Below, in pieces: positions 9,179 to 20,670 of a stretch of DNA of 64,000 bases. Both the position numbers and the translations under genes were made by a program. This stretch comes from Candidatus Saccharimonadota bacterium (GTDB lineage Bacteria; Patescibacteriota; Saccharimonadia; Saccharimonadales; Saccharimonadaceae). The stretch is from assembly GCA_012270305.1 (NCBI GenBank), contig JAAXIO010000021.1:40970-104969 (forward strand), given 5' to 3'. A model generated the notes under the pieces. It was not told the DNA's origin. It saw only the letters and a list, made by a program, of their open reading frames with translations, and did not search any database. Positions within the stretch are counted from its first letter, which is position 1; every line of letters starts with the position of its first letter.

Positions 9179-9649
9179 ATGGAACCTACAACTAAACCGT
9201 CAAATAATCGTGCAAAAATAATAATTATTTCAGCCGGTATTGTACTGGCAAGTGCCGGAATAACCATCTATGGACTTTCGGCGTACAATAACGGGCTTTG
9301 GCCGTTTCCAGTGAAGAAGGCTACAGATACTACTCAGGACAATACAAAAACTGTAGTTGAAGGTAAGCTTGATAGCGAACCAGTCGTGCGCGAAGTTGGC
9401 CAGTCTGAAACGTTAACTATCCGCCCAGCTATACAATCAACGACACAAGGGGACTGTACCCTCACCATATCTGGAAATGGACAAAAATATGAATACAAGA
9501 ATAGTACAAAGGGTACAGACGGTATTCTAGGATGCTTAGAGTTCAATATTGATGCCAAGTTAATCGAACCAGGTAGCTATACTATGCAAATTCTTTTTAC
9601 AAGCGACTCAGAGACCGCCACTATTAATGAAACATTAGTAGTTAAATAA
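9179..9649 (+). CDS. single-pass membrane protein of an LWPF/GDCTL pair (copy 1)
   Basis: 156 aa. The cytoplasmic N-terminus is ~12 residues and one TM spans ~14-35, ending YNNGLWPF. A low-complexity stalk and an extracellular beta-rich domain (~65-156) with two cysteines (GDCTLTISG, GILGCLEFNI) follow. It is clearly paralogous to the protein at 12325-12831: both share LWPF after the TM, GDCTL, NSTKG and GCLxxNI. The two copies flank the FN3-pilin gene. No known family is recognised. The TAAAGT box 6 nt before the ATG suggests a leaderless start. Confidence 0.7.
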   Translation: MEPTTKPSNNRAKIIIISAGIVLASAGITIYGLSAYNNGLWPFPVKKATDTTQDNTKTVVEGKLDSEPVVREVGQSETLTIRPAIQSTTQGDCTLTISGNGQKYEYKNSTKGTDGILGCLEFNIDAKLIEPGSYTMQILFTSDSETATINETLVVK

Positions 9650-9672
9650 AACGTTAAAAAATAGCACAGTAA

Positions 9673-9700
9673 AAAAGAAGCCCAAGGAAGGGCTTCTTTT
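9673..9700. terminator. bidirectional intrinsic terminator
   Basis: The 11-bp stem AAAAGAAGCCC/GGGCTTCTTTT with a 6-nt loop lies between convergent genes. U-tracts are present on both strands. Confidence 0.85.
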
Positions 9701-9725
9701 AAAATACTCTATTGATGGCTGTTTC

Positions 9726-12206
9726 TTATGGACCACAAGGTGAGTTAGCTGAACTATTACAGGTTCGACGTTGAAGGGATGTGCTAGGCGCTTGCAAATA
9801 CGGTATCCCACTGCAATTACTGTTTACACTATCACACTCTTTGTATCGACAATTCGAATTGAATACAACGATATCGTAAACAGTGTCGGTATTTAACGAG
9901 CCTGAACCTACAGTTGCAGTCGGTGATAACGAATCTCCTGCAGATTGCCAGCTCGAAGCTGTATTCTGTTTATATCGGATCTGAGAAAACGAAGTTTGTC
10001 CGGTCTGGCTCCAGTCAACTCTAATGCTGTTATGCCATCGCTGCTGTATGCTTGCTCCTGGGCCATTTGGTGAACTTGGCCAACTAAACCCGGCGGAGCT
10101 CGATACCCCGTGGCCCGATACAGTTATCGTAGGGGCACTCCCCGTGCAGTTTGAATTGTAGTTAAGAGTACAAGAAGTACTATTAGTTGAGCACGATGGC
10201 GAATAGTTAGAACCAGAGGAAGTTACACTGTAGCCCGGAGTTGACGGGAAAGAAGATCCATTTTGAGACCATGTAGCTGTAGTGTTTGCATACGCATTAA
10301 CTCCCCCAGAGCTAAGAGAAATAGTGCCGTACGTCGTTGGAGACACACTACTCGATCTACTTCCACAGCTATTGGTCGCCGTTAACGTGTATGTATAAAC
10401 TGTATCAGGTGTGAGGCCTGTCCGAACAGTACTACTGTTAGCTGAGACGCTTCCAACTCCAGATAGACTGTAGGATATAGGAGATGTACCACTAGATGAA
10501 CCCCAGTTGAGAGTGATCTGACGTGATGAGTCTACCTGTGCATTTAATCCAGAAGGTGTGCTTGGAGAAGTACACGAAGTGGTTGTTGCAGACGCCGTAT
10601 TACTGTACCCGCTATTACAGCCTGTACCTCTTGCGATCACCCTGAAATAGTACGTGACACCACTCGATAAGCTTCCAATAGTAGCGGAGGTTGATCCTGT
10701 ATTTCCGTAGTAGCTTGAGCCTGGGGATGACGTTCCATAGTAAATATCGTAACTAGATGCGCCAGATACGCCGCCCCAAGAAACGGTGATTGAGCTGGTT
10801 GTTGGACTACCAGCACTAATGCTTGGTGCGGACGGTGGCGTACAAACAGTGTTGGTGGTAGCACTTGCGGTATTACTGTAGCCTGTTTGATTTGCTCCAC
10901 CACAGTTTTCTGCGTATACCCTAAAGTAGTACGTTGTTCCACTCGATAGCCCAGTCACGTTCATTGACGTACTGGTTGTTGAACCTGCGTAGCCCGTTCC
11001 CGGGGATGACGTTCCATAGTACACATAGTAAGTTTTCGGGGCATCACCAGAGACGGCACTCCAAGATACCGATATTGAGTTAGCAGTAGCTGATCCTGCA
11101 GAAATAGTCGGGGCTGATGAAACTCCAGAACAAGCAGGTGGCTGGGTAGTGGCACTTGCCGAACCGGCAGTACTTGTGCCGTAGGAATTACTGGCTGTAA
11201 CCGTAAAGGTGTAACTTGTATTAGCCGCTAGGCCCGTAACGGTACATGGAGACGATGAACAACTAGATGCTGAACCAGCACCGGATACCGAGTAGCTCGT
11301 TGCGCCGGATGATGAAAATGTTAGTTGTATGGTACTTGAACTTGTTGCACTCGCACTCACTGTTGGGGTATTTGGAGCAGATCCTATGTTCATTGACTGA
11401 ATACTGCTTTGTACTTCTGCGCTCGGCACGCCGCTCTCTACACAGCGTGCATTTGCCTGGAAGTACACTACTGTATCTGAGCCAGGGTTGTAATCTTTAA
11501 TTCGTGACGTACCCCATGAAATTGTAGACCACGCAGGCAGGCCACCAGATGTAGGGGCATTGCGGATCTTATACTCCGGCGTACCAGATGCACACGTTAC
11601 TGCTGTTGACGTAATTCGTACCTGTGACGCACTGAGTGAGGCTGCGCTTACCGTAGGGGTATTTGGAGCCGCTGGCGGTGGTGTACTCGGTGTTACTACG
11701 CCGTTTGCACTTTTAATCACAACAATAGAGCCGTCGGTCTCGTTGTTATACTGAATTTCGTACGCATCACAGTAGCCGTTGGCATCTGTTTGGCATTGGT
11801 TATTGGCTGCCGCGTTACTAGTTGCCCCTAGATAAGCCATTTGAGTAGGACTAGGATTAGACGCCACGATAGATGCGTTTGATGTGTTAGAAGCAAGTGG
11901 GAATATGAGTGAATTTGGGTTTGCGAGAGATAGTTTATTCTTCAAAGTACTCGTGTTCTGCCCCACCAATGCAGCGACCGAAGGATATCCGTTATTCTTT
12001 TCGTAGTACTTTTCTAGTGAGCTAGCAACGATAGAAGACTTTGCGCCACGTTCAGAGTCGCGCGCTTGGCGCAGCACTTGTGTAGATACTACCGTTGCAA
12101 TAGACGACACGATACCAATAACCGCTATCACAATTAATAGCTCCACTAACGTAAAGGCACGCAAGCGTTTCTTGCCTTTAGATAGTTGTATGAAAATATT
12201 TTTCAT
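9726..12206 (-). CDS. prepilin-anchored fibronectin type III repeat protein (candidate pilus adhesin)
   Basis: 826 aa. N-terminal prepilin signature RAFTLVELLIVIAVIGIVSS (residues ~16-35), pilin-like alpha domain to ~165 including DANGYCDAYEIQYNN, then Ser/Thr-rich tandem FN3-like modules (about residues 180-630). Repeated landmarks are PNTPTVSA, SYTFTVTASNSYG, TYYFRVYAENCGG, YGTSSPG and GYSNTASATT. The Cys-rich C-terminal ~200 residues end in NSSANSPCGP. Such tip-adhesin architecture is much larger than a normal pilin. It probably extends from the pilus surface and contacts a host or other cell (inference). SD AAGGGG precedes the ATG. Confidence 0.88.
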   Translation of the reverse strand: MKNIFIQLSKGKKRLRAFTLVELLIVIAVIGIVSSIATVVSTQVLRQARDSERGAKSSIVASSLEKYYEKNNGYPSVAALVGQNTSTLKNKLSLANPNSLIFPLASNTSNASIVASNPSPTQMAYLGATSNAAANNQCQTDANGYCDAYEIQYNNETDGSIVVIKSANGVVTPSTPPPAAPNTPTVSAASLSASQVRITSTAVTCASGTPEYKIRNAPTSGGLPAWSTISWGTSRIKDYNPGSDTVVYFQANARCVESGVPSAEVQSSIQSMNIGSAPNTPTVSASATSSSTIQLTFSSSGATSYSVSGAGSASSCSSSPCTVTGLAANTSYTFTVTASNSYGTSTAGSASATTQPPACSGVSSAPTISAGSATANSISVSWSAVSGDAPKTYYVYYGTSSPGTGYAGSTTSTSMNVTGLSSGTTYYFRVYAENCGGANQTGYSNTASATTNTVCTPPSAPSISAGSPTTSSITVSWGGVSGASSYDIYYGTSSPGSSYYGNTGSTSATIGSLSSGVTYYFRVIARGTGCNSGYSNTASATTTSCTSPSTPSGLNAQVDSSRQITLNWGSSSGTSPISYSLSGVGSVSANSSTVRTGLTPDTVYTYTLTATNSCGSRSSSVSPTTYGTISLSSGGVNAYANTTATWSQNGSSFPSTPGYSVTSSGSNYSPSCSTNSTSCTLNYNSNCTGSAPTITVSGHGVSSSAGFSWPSSPNGPGASIQQRWHNSIRVDWSQTGQTSFSQIRYKQNTASSWQSAGDSLSPTATVGSGSLNTDTVYDIVVFNSNCRYKECDSVNSNCSGIPYLQAPSTSLQRRTCNSSANSPCGP

Positions 12207-12324
12207 TTTTACCCCTTATAACCCCATTAAAATTACCATAAGTATATCATTATCAATATGTATGGTAAACAGATTTTAGACATAATGATTGTGTTTTCTT
12301 ATTCGACTTATTATAGTGTGGTAT

Positions 12325-12831
12325 ATGATGGGTAAAAATAATCTAAGTGCGTTGAAATCGAACATGAAAAATATGTCAAAAAAGAATGTATTACTAGTTG
12401 TAGGCTTATTAGCACTATTTCTAGTTTCTGGCTACCTAGCAGTAGCAAATTTTGCAAGATTGTGGCCGTTTGAGCTAAAGAACGAAAAAGGTTCTTCGCT
12501 CACCTCTCCGAAGCAATTAGAAGCACCAAAACCCAAAAGAAACATAACTCTCGTTACTCCTAGTATTCAACAGCTTAATGGAGTTGATACTCTCGTAGTA
12601 AAAGCGAAAGTAGACACGACCGAACAGGGTGACTGTACGCTAAACTTAACCAACGATAAAACTTCATTAGTGCTAGAAAATAGCACCAAAGGAATAGACT
12701 CACGTACAGGCTGCCTTGACTGGAACATCAACGCTGACCAAGTGCCAAACGGTAGATACGACTTAAAGATTGAATTTATTTCTGAGTCTAAGACAGTATC
12801 GATTCTTGAAGAGTCAATTACAATAAAATAA
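12325..12831 (+). CDS. single-pass membrane protein of an LWPF/GDCTL pair (copy 2)
   Basis: 168 aa from ATG 12325; the frame extends upstream to 12289 but TATAGT (12312-12317) lies 7 nt before 12325, favouring a leaderless start. One TM (~ residues 21-41) is followed by LWPF, a linker and a beta domain with two cysteines (GDCTLNLTN, RTGCLDWNI). It is a paralogue of the 9179-9649 product and lies on the other side of the FN3-pilin gene, so a joint role in displaying or anchoring the adhesin is plausible. The family is unknown. Confidence 0.7.
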   Translation: MMGKNNLSALKSNMKNMSKKNVLLVVGLLALFLVSGYLAVANFARLWPFELKNEKGSSLTSPKQLEAPKPKRNITLVTPSIQQLNGVDTLVVKAKVDTTEQGDCTLNLTNDKTSLVLENSTKGIDSRTGCLDWNINADQVPNGRYDLKIEFISESKTVSILEESITIK

Positions 12832-12850
12832 ACTCAAGTCTAGCTTGAGT
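12832..12850 (-). terminator. terminator of tRNA-Ala
   Basis: ACTCAAG-CTAGA-CTTGAGT on the minus strand is followed by TTTATTTTATT, directly after the tRNA 3' end. Confidence 0.7.
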
Positions 12851-12853
12851 AAA

Positions 12854-12930
12854 TGGTGGAGCATATCGGATTCGAACCGATGACCTCTTCCATGCCATGG
12901 AAGCGCGCTAGCCAACTGCGCTAATGCCCC
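12854..12930 (-). tRNA. tRNA-Ala (GGC)
   Basis: 77 nt with encoded CCA. Acceptor GGGGCAT/ATGCTCC contains the G3:U70 alanine identity pair. Anticodon loop ATGGCAT gives GGC, and T loop TTCGAAT is canonical. Confidence 0.95.
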
Positions 12931-12982
12931 TAGTCGTACTTTGATTACCTGACTAGTGTACCTAAGTAGTTCCCTATAAGCA

Positions 12983-13108
12983 AACATCACTTGCCTGTTT
13001 AATAGCAAGTGATGTTTTGAACTGCTACGCGCCCACCCGGGGCACGCGGTGTTGATATTAGGAAGTGTTTGTTTAACAGCGACGGGTACCCCCGTAGCGT
13101 ACCAGTTC
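12983..13108 (-). ncRNA. candidate structured small RNA upstream of tRNA-Ala
   Basis: This is otherwise gene-free. On the minus strand a CATACT box (13120-13115) precedes a rod-like fold. The outer stem pairs 13019-13030 with 13097-13108 (11 of 12 pairs), with inner stems CCCG/CGGG and a 9-position stem (one mismatch, one wobble). It is followed by a perfect 12-bp terminator-like hairpin (12983-12994 with 13005-13016). No coding frame fits. It lacks the SRP RNA tip motif, and 6S RNA could not be confirmed. Confidence 0.4.
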
Positions 13109-13167
13109 CTTACTAGTATGTACTCTTTTTTAATAAAACACAAGCACCATGATACAATCATCATGCA

Positions 13168-13416
13168 ATGACACGAAAAAAACTATACGAAATTGTTGGC
13201 TGGACAGGAACTATGCTTGTTATAGCCTCATACATGCTTTTGAGCCTGGGCTACATTAGCGGCAGCAGCTACACCTACCATTTACTGGTATTATTTGGCT
13301 CAATTGGAGTAGCCATTGTTTCACTCATTAAGCAAGCCTACCAACCATTTGCAATCAACGCCTTCTTTATTGTAATTGCGATTGTTGCTTTAGCTCGAAT
13401 TACCTATTTCCACTAA
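13168..13416 (+). CDS. small 3-TM membrane protein, CBU_0592-like family
   Basis: 82 aa with three hydrophobic segments. EIVGWTGTMLVIASYMLLS, HLLVLFGSIGVAIVS, a KQAYQP loop and a final INAFFIVIAIVAL helix match the CBU_0592-type small membrane proteins of unknown function. The extended -10 TGATACAAT (TACAAT 13153-13158) sits 9 nt before the ATG with no SD, so the transcript is leaderless or nearly so. Confidence 0.7.
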   Translation: MTRKKLYEIVGWTGTMLVIASYMLLSLGYISGSSYTYHLLVLFGSIGVAIVSLIKQAYQPFAINAFFIVIAIVALARITYFH

Positions 13417-13529
13417 CGGTAAAATATGCTTAAATAATAGCGTTCAGAGGCGTTGTGACATGATTCACCAATTGTTGTTACCTCGAAGGTCGATCTGAGT
13501 AATTATTGGTAACCAAATAGAGGAAATCT

Positions 13530-13832
13530 ATGGCACAACAAAACTTGTTTGTCGGTAGCCTAGCATACGCTACAACCGACGATAGTCTAAAAGCTCATTT
13601 TGAGCAAATTGGTGCAGTTGCAAGCGCACGTGTTATCACTGACCGCGAATCAGGCCGTTCAAAGGGCTTTGGTTTCGTAGAAATGGAAAGTGATGACGAC
13701 AACCAAAAGGCTGTTGATCAGCTAAACGGTAAAGAACTTGATGGTCGCACTATCAATGTGAGCCTTGCTCGCCCTAAGGAAGACCGCACACGTTCAAACG
13801 ACGGTGGCTCATTCCGCCAACGTAGCTGGTAA
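13530..13832 (+). CDS. RRM-domain RNA-binding protein
   Basis: 100 aa, a single RNA recognition motif. RNP-2 is LFVGSL (residues 5-10) and RNP-1 is KGFGFVEM (~46-53). A short Arg/Ser/Gly tail (DRTRSNDGGSFRQRSW) is like those of bacterial and cyanobacterial cold-induced RRM proteins. It binds single-stranded RNA in the cytoplasm. A ~110-nt untranslated leader (13417-13529) with complementary GTTACC/GGTAAC segments precedes SD AGAGGAAAT, so post-transcriptional or cold control is possible. Confidence 0.92.
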   Translation: MAQQNLFVGSLAYATTDDSLKAHFEQIGAVASARVITDRESGRSKGFGFVEMESDDDNQKAVDQLNGKELDGRTINVSLARPKEDRTRSNDGGSFRQRSW

Positions 13833-13844
13833 TACACTGCATGT

Positions 13845-13884
13845 TAATAAATTAGCTCCCTTACTACAGGGAGCTAATTTATTA
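13845..13884. terminator. strong bidirectional terminator
   Basis: A perfect 17-bp stem (13845-13861 with 13868-13884) with loop TACTAC and A/T-rich outer arms lies between the convergent RRM and PGPGW genes. Confidence 0.9.
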
Positions 13885-13896
13885 TGGTCAGCCATA

Positions 13897-14262
13897 TTAT
13901 TTGACCAAAGGCGACTGTAGCCAATCTTGGCCCAATCCAAGCCATGCATTCAGTAGGCCGTAGCCATTAACAAGCCATATCGTAAGCACAACAACAATAG
14001 TAGTAAGCGTAAATGTGACCGCTTTAACCGACCAGTGCTGTCGAGCTACCCAAGTATTCCAATCATCATATTTTGCTCTTCCATACACCAATGCACGTTT
14101 TGCCCAAGCGAACTCACGCGACAGTATTGCTAACCCCGCAAATACAATCAACCAGCCTGGACCGGGGTATGGTATGGCTATAATGCCAACAAGCAACACT
14201 ACGCCACCTGCAAGACCAACCGTAAACTTCTGTACCCTACGCTGCTTCTGGAGTTCGTTCAT
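13897..14262 (-). CDS. PGPGW-motif transmembrane protein (TIGR02611-like)
   Basis: 121 aa. A short basic N-terminus is followed by a TM pair containing the diagnostic PYPGPGWLIVFAGLAILSREFAWAKRAL stretch (family motif PGPGW), then a loop and a third TM (~83-103). The function is unknown. SD AGGGA precedes the ATG. Confidence 0.8.
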   Translation of the reverse strand: MNELQKQRRVQKFTVGLAGGVVLLVGIIAIPYPGPGWLIVFAGLAILSREFAWAKRALVYGRAKYDDWNTWVARQHWSVKAVTFTLTTIVVVLTIWLVNGYGLLNAWLGLGQDWLQSPLVK

Positions 14263-14339
14263 GTATATCCCTAATACTTTTTCTTATGTTACTGCGAACT
14301 ACGAATTACGACAACATTTTTCTTTAGTATACTAGTTCT

Positions 14340-14930
14340 ATGAATTATCCGTCTATGGACCGCTTAGCCGAATTACAACAACTCATTATTGATTTTGCCA
14401 AAATCGAACGTGTACCGCAATTTGGTGACATTCCCAGAAAAGAAACGGATGTTGATCATAGCTTTGGCCTTGCAATTACCTGTTGGTATTTACATTCTAA
14501 AATCGCACCTTCTCTCAACCTTGGAAAAATTCTTCAATACGCACTTGCTCACGATATTGTAGAAATACACGCTGGTGATACATATACATTCGATGAAGCG
14601 GCGTTAAAAACTAAAGACACTCGAGAACGAGCCGCACTTATGCAACTTCAACATGACTGGCCAGACTTTACTGAAATTACCACTAGTGCCCAAGAATACA
14701 TGGATAAGTCGAACGAAGAGGCAAGGTTTGTAAAAGCAGTTGATAAAATGCTGCCTATTTTCATGTTTGAGCTAACCCCCGACCCGAAACGAGCTTGGGA
14801 ACAACATGGAATCGGCCTATCTATGGAACGTGAGAGCAAACGATCGATGCATGTGTCTGAAATTATTTCACCCTACTATGAACAACTGATCGATTGGCTT
14901 TACGAACGTGACAACATCCCGAAACACTAG
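14340..14930 (+). CDS. HD-domain phosphohydrolase (YfbR/HDDC2-like)
   Basis: 196 aa. HD metal site residues are H in DVDHSFGLAI (~H38), HD in ALAHDIVEIHAGDTY (~H75-D76), and a later D in KAVDKMLPI. Family members are 5'-deoxynucleotidases removing phosphate from dNMPs; the substrate here is not proven. TATACT (14328-14333) lies 6 nt before the ATG and there is no SD, so it is leaderless. The 3' end overlaps the convergent gene by 4 bp. Confidence 0.8.
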   Translation: MNYPSMDRLAELQQLIIDFAKIERVPQFGDIPRKETDVDHSFGLAITCWYLHSKIAPSLNLGKILQYALAHDIVEIHAGDTYTFDEAALKTKDTRERAALMQLQHDWPDFTEITTSAQEYMDKSNEEARFVKAVDKMLPIFMFELTPDPKRAWEQHGIGLSMERESKRSMHVSEIISPYYEQLIDWLYERDNIPKH

Positions 14931-15562
14931 GGGATAAATTCGAATCGTGACACCTGCTCCCCATTTAAAGTGATCGTCTCTATGAATTGATTGTAGGGTC
15001 GGGCAAATAACGAGTGTTCACTTTTGTAGAGTGGTTTATATATCACCATTGTATCGTTTGTTTCGGTATGGAGCGCGGTCGCTATCACCTGGTATAAGCG
15101 ATTGCTCTTCGAGTGTTTATATACGCCGTTCGTTATCGTTGGTGATGCACTGTTATTTTGAGCCTCTACAGAAAGTTCAGGATACTTCATCGGGTCTTTA
15201 CGACAGTAGTCAGCCCACGTATCTTCCTCGTTCGGTATACTAACCTGCTCGATGTACACGCCTTTACTGAATCCGCCCTTACGATCTAGTTTTTTTATAC
15301 GAATAGCATCAATTTCTGACCTACTAATAGCTGCTACGTTGCATAAATCTTGAATAACCTGCTGGACATCCGCAAGCTCTTCAGTAAGCTCGGTGCGATT
15401 GGTAGTGGCCACCACCTCGTCACACTCTTCCTGGAGCTTATGCATTAACGCCGTCTTTAGCTCGTCACCTGTTAGTTGCGTTGCCATAACTGTGTGCCCG
15501 GCTTCTTCGTGCCATTTTTTTATATTGTCTCGCACTAATTTTGCGTATTGAAAGATAGGCAT
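14927..15562 (-). CDS. NTP-pyrophosphohydrolase (MazG-like) fused to DUF1653
   Basis: 211 aa with two modules. Residues 1-~105 are an all-alpha NTP-PPase: KLVRDNIKKW, LQEECDEVV and EELADVQQVIQDL supply the acidic Mg site (ExxE ... ExxD pattern). Residues ~140-211 match DUF1653: GVYKHSKSNRLYQVI, TMVIYKPLY and LFARPYNQFIE. It probably cleans house by hydrolysing noncanonical NTPs. SD AAAGGAG precedes the ATG. Confidence 0.82.
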   Translation of the reverse strand: MPIFQYAKLVRDNIKKWHEEAGHTVMATQLTGDELKTALMHKLQEECDEVVATTNRTELTEELADVQQVIQDLCNVAAISRSEIDAIRIKKLDRKGGFSKGVYIEQVSIPNEEDTWADYCRKDPMKYPELSVEAQNNSASPTITNGVYKHSKSNRLYQVIATALHTETNDTMVIYKPLYKSEHSLFARPYNQFIETITLNGEQVSRFEFIP

Positions 15563-15594
15563 GTGTCGTGACTCCTTTTAGGTAATATGAGTAA

Positions 15595-18652
<3,058 letters not shown>

Positions 18653-18668
18653 GTAACTCAGTACTCTC

Positions 18669-19544
18669 TTAGAACGAGCCACCGATCGAACGTAGTCGAG
18701 CAACCCTTTCTTCGATTGGCGGGTGTGTGCTGAATAACTTTGCCAAACTTTTCCCGCGGAGTGGGTTCGCAAAAAACAAGTGTGCGGTACTACTGTTTTG
18801 TCTTCTGGTTGCAGTAGATGCACCGCCAAGCTTCAGGAGTGCAGATGCAAGTGCTTCTGGATCACGAGTTGTCATTGCCCCAGTCGCGTCTGCCAAGTAC
18901 TCACGCTGACGTGAGACCGCCGCCTGTACCAAGATAGCAATAACCGGTGCCAAAATAGCTGCAAGAATACCTAATAGTAAAAATATAGGATGAGGTGGAT
19001 TATCGTTGTCTCCACCAAACCACATCATACGAAGGAATATGTCTGCAATTAAACCAATTGCACTCACTAGTCCAAATACGATCATCATTACACGGATGTC
19101 ATAATTTTGCACATGCCCCATTTCGTGTGCCATTACCGCCTCTAGCTCACGATCATCCATTAACTCGAGTATGCCGGTGGTTGCCGCAACGTGAGCATGG
19201 CTTGGGTCACGACCAGTCGCAAAGGCATTTGGAGCCGGGTCATCCACAACGTAGACCTTAGGCATGGGCATACCATTTGTAATTGCGAGGTTCTCTACCA
19301 TTCTGTACAGTCGCGGATTGTCGCGTTTTTGTATCTCTTTTGCACCATTCATCGTTAAGGCTAATTTTGCTGCAGCAAAGTACTGTATGAATGCGTACAC
19401 TGTTGCACCGACCAATGTTCCCCAAAATATACCAGTGCTTCCATATACTACCGAAAACGCATAGCCAAGCCCTGCAATCAACGCAATGAACATTGCAATA
19501 ATTAAGATGGTATTTCGCTTATTTGCAGCAATCGCTTTATACAC
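18669..19544 (-). CDS. htpX: HtpX-like M48 membrane metalloprotease
   Basis: 291 aa. Two N-terminal TMs (~12-60), then the zinc site HEMGHVQNYD (HExxH, residues ~140-144) and third ligand EYLADATGAMTTRDPEALASAL; a second TM pair is at ~155-220. DDPAPNAFATGRDP is the family's substrate-cleft motif. It degrades damaged membrane proteins. It follows lemA by 17 nt, a conserved pairing. Confidence 0.93.
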   Translation of the reverse strand: MYKAIAANKRNTILIIAMFIALIAGLGYAFSVVYGSTGIFWGTLVGATVYAFIQYFAAAKLALTMNGAKEIQKRDNPRLYRMVENLAITNGMPMPKVYVVDDPAPNAFATGRDPSHAHVAATTGILELMDDRELEAVMAHEMGHVQNYDIRVMMIVFGLVSAIGLIADIFLRMMWFGGDNDNPPHPIFLLLGILAAILAPVIAILVQAAVSRQREYLADATGAMTTRDPEALASALLKLGGASTATRRQNSSTAHLFFANPLRGKSLAKLFSTHPPIEERVARLRSIGGSF

Positions 19545-19561
19545 GTATTAGCCCTTTTAGG

Positions 19562-20131
19562 TTAAAACTTTACTTCAACAGGCTTTTCAACACTTGCCAT
19601 GTCATCTACTTCAAAGAATTCTTTGTTCGTAAATTTGAACATACTCGCAACAATATTAGCTGGGAACTGCTGAATCTTAGTATTTAAGTCGCGCACACCA
19701 CCATTATAGAATCGGCGGGCAGCTTGAATCTTGTCTTCGGTGTCAACCAATTCACTCTGTAATTGTTGGAAATTTTCACTTGCTCGTAGTTGCGGATACG
19801 CCTCTGACACCGCAAACAAGCTCTTCAAAGCTTGCTCAAACTGGTTTTCGGCAGCAGCAGTTTCTTTAGGTCCTTTCTGTGTAGCATTTACTACGTTGGC
19901 ACGGGCCTCAGTCACATCCTGAAACACCTGCTTTTCGTGACTTGCATATCCCTTTACCGCTTCAACAAGATTCGGGATCAGATCAGCACGACGCTTTAGC
20001 TGTACAGTGATATCACTCCACGCCTCTTGTACGCGAACATTAAGCTTTACTAACCCGTTGTATGTTGCCCACACGAACAACCCAACAACGACCAGAAATC
20101 CAATCAAGATCCAAAGCCACAATAATTCCAT
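19562..20131 (-). CDS. lemA: LemA family protein
   Basis: 189 aa. One N-terminal TM (residues 3-24) is followed by the LemA helical bundle: YNGLVKLNVRVQEAWSDITVQLKRRADLIPNLVEAVKGYA, ENFQQLQSELVDTEDKIQAARRFYNGGVRDLN and FPANIVASMFKF. This is full length. Family members are membrane-anchored coiled-coil proteins often coupled to HtpX. SD AAGGAGGG precedes the ATG. Confidence 0.95.
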   Translation of the reverse strand: MELLWLWILIGFLVVVGLFVWATYNGLVKLNVRVQEAWSDITVQLKRRADLIPNLVEAVKGYASHEKQVFQDVTEARANVVNATQKGPKETAAAENQFEQALKSLFAVSEAYPQLRASENFQQLQSELVDTEDKIQAARRFYNGGVRDLNTKIQQFPANIVASMFKFTNKEFFEVDDMASVEKPVEVKF

Positions 20132-20159
20132 TACTACCCTCCTTATATACTAGTTATTA

Positions 20160-20456
20160 CTAGTATATCGTACTGTCGGTACGCTGAAAAGTAAGAACAC
20201 GATGGCGATATACGCGCCATGCAATCACACCAAACACACTTGCAATTAAGGTCGAGGTACAGAACTGTGCCATAGATTTTGGAGATACCAGCACTAGGGC
20301 GATGCCGCTAATAACCGTAGCACCAAAACTACCAAGCGCATATGCAGTAACGTGCTGCAGCTTTTTTTGCATAATCGCAAGAAGCGTCATTGCGAGGATT
20401 AATGAGCTATACATTACCGCTAAGAACAAGTGAATAAAAAGCACAAGAGTAATCAT
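20160..20456 (-). CDS. small 3-TM membrane protein, unknown
   Basis: 98 aa from ATG 20456 (MITLVLFIHLFLAVMYSS). Three hydrophobic helices (~2-30, 38-60, 64-82) and a short basic C-terminus (YRHRVLTFQRTD). TATACT (20468-20463) lies 6 nt before this ATG, so the earlier in-frame ATG at 20477 falls upstream of the predicted transcript. No family recognised. Confidence 0.65.
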   Translation of the reverse strand: MITLVLFIHLFLAVMYSSLILAMTLLAIMQKKLQHVTAYALGSFGATVISGIALVLVSPKSMAQFCTSTLIASVFGVIAWRVYRHRVLTFQRTDSTIY

Positions 20457-20562
20457 ACATATAGTATAGCAAATCACTACTCTAGCTACAGAAATAAATT
20501 ACATGAAATATAAAATAGCTTAGATACATTGCGAAATACAAAATTATCTAAGCTAATTTAGT

Positions 20563-20649
20563 TGGTGCGCGGGGCGGGACTTGAACCCGCACAGCCGTAA
20601 AGCCAAGGGATTTTAAGTCCCTCGTGTCTACCAATTCCACCACCCGCGC
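20563..20649 (-). tRNA. tRNA-Leu (UAA)
   Basis: 87 nt, class II with long variable arm and encoded CCA. Acceptor GCGCGGG/CCCGCGC, anticodon loop CTTAAAA, T loop TTCAAGT. Confidence 0.95.
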
Positions 20650-20670
20650 ATAAAATTTGTAAAGTACACA

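Noticed and set aside
9726-12206. Frameshifted or repeated pseudogene
   Set aside because: Low-complexity Ser/Thr repeats could suggest noise, but the frame is open for 826 codons with a proper prepilin start, SD and terminator.
12814-13164. 116-aa minus-strand reading frame
   Set aside because: It runs across tRNA-Ala and the structured non-coding region; no SD and no protein-like pattern.
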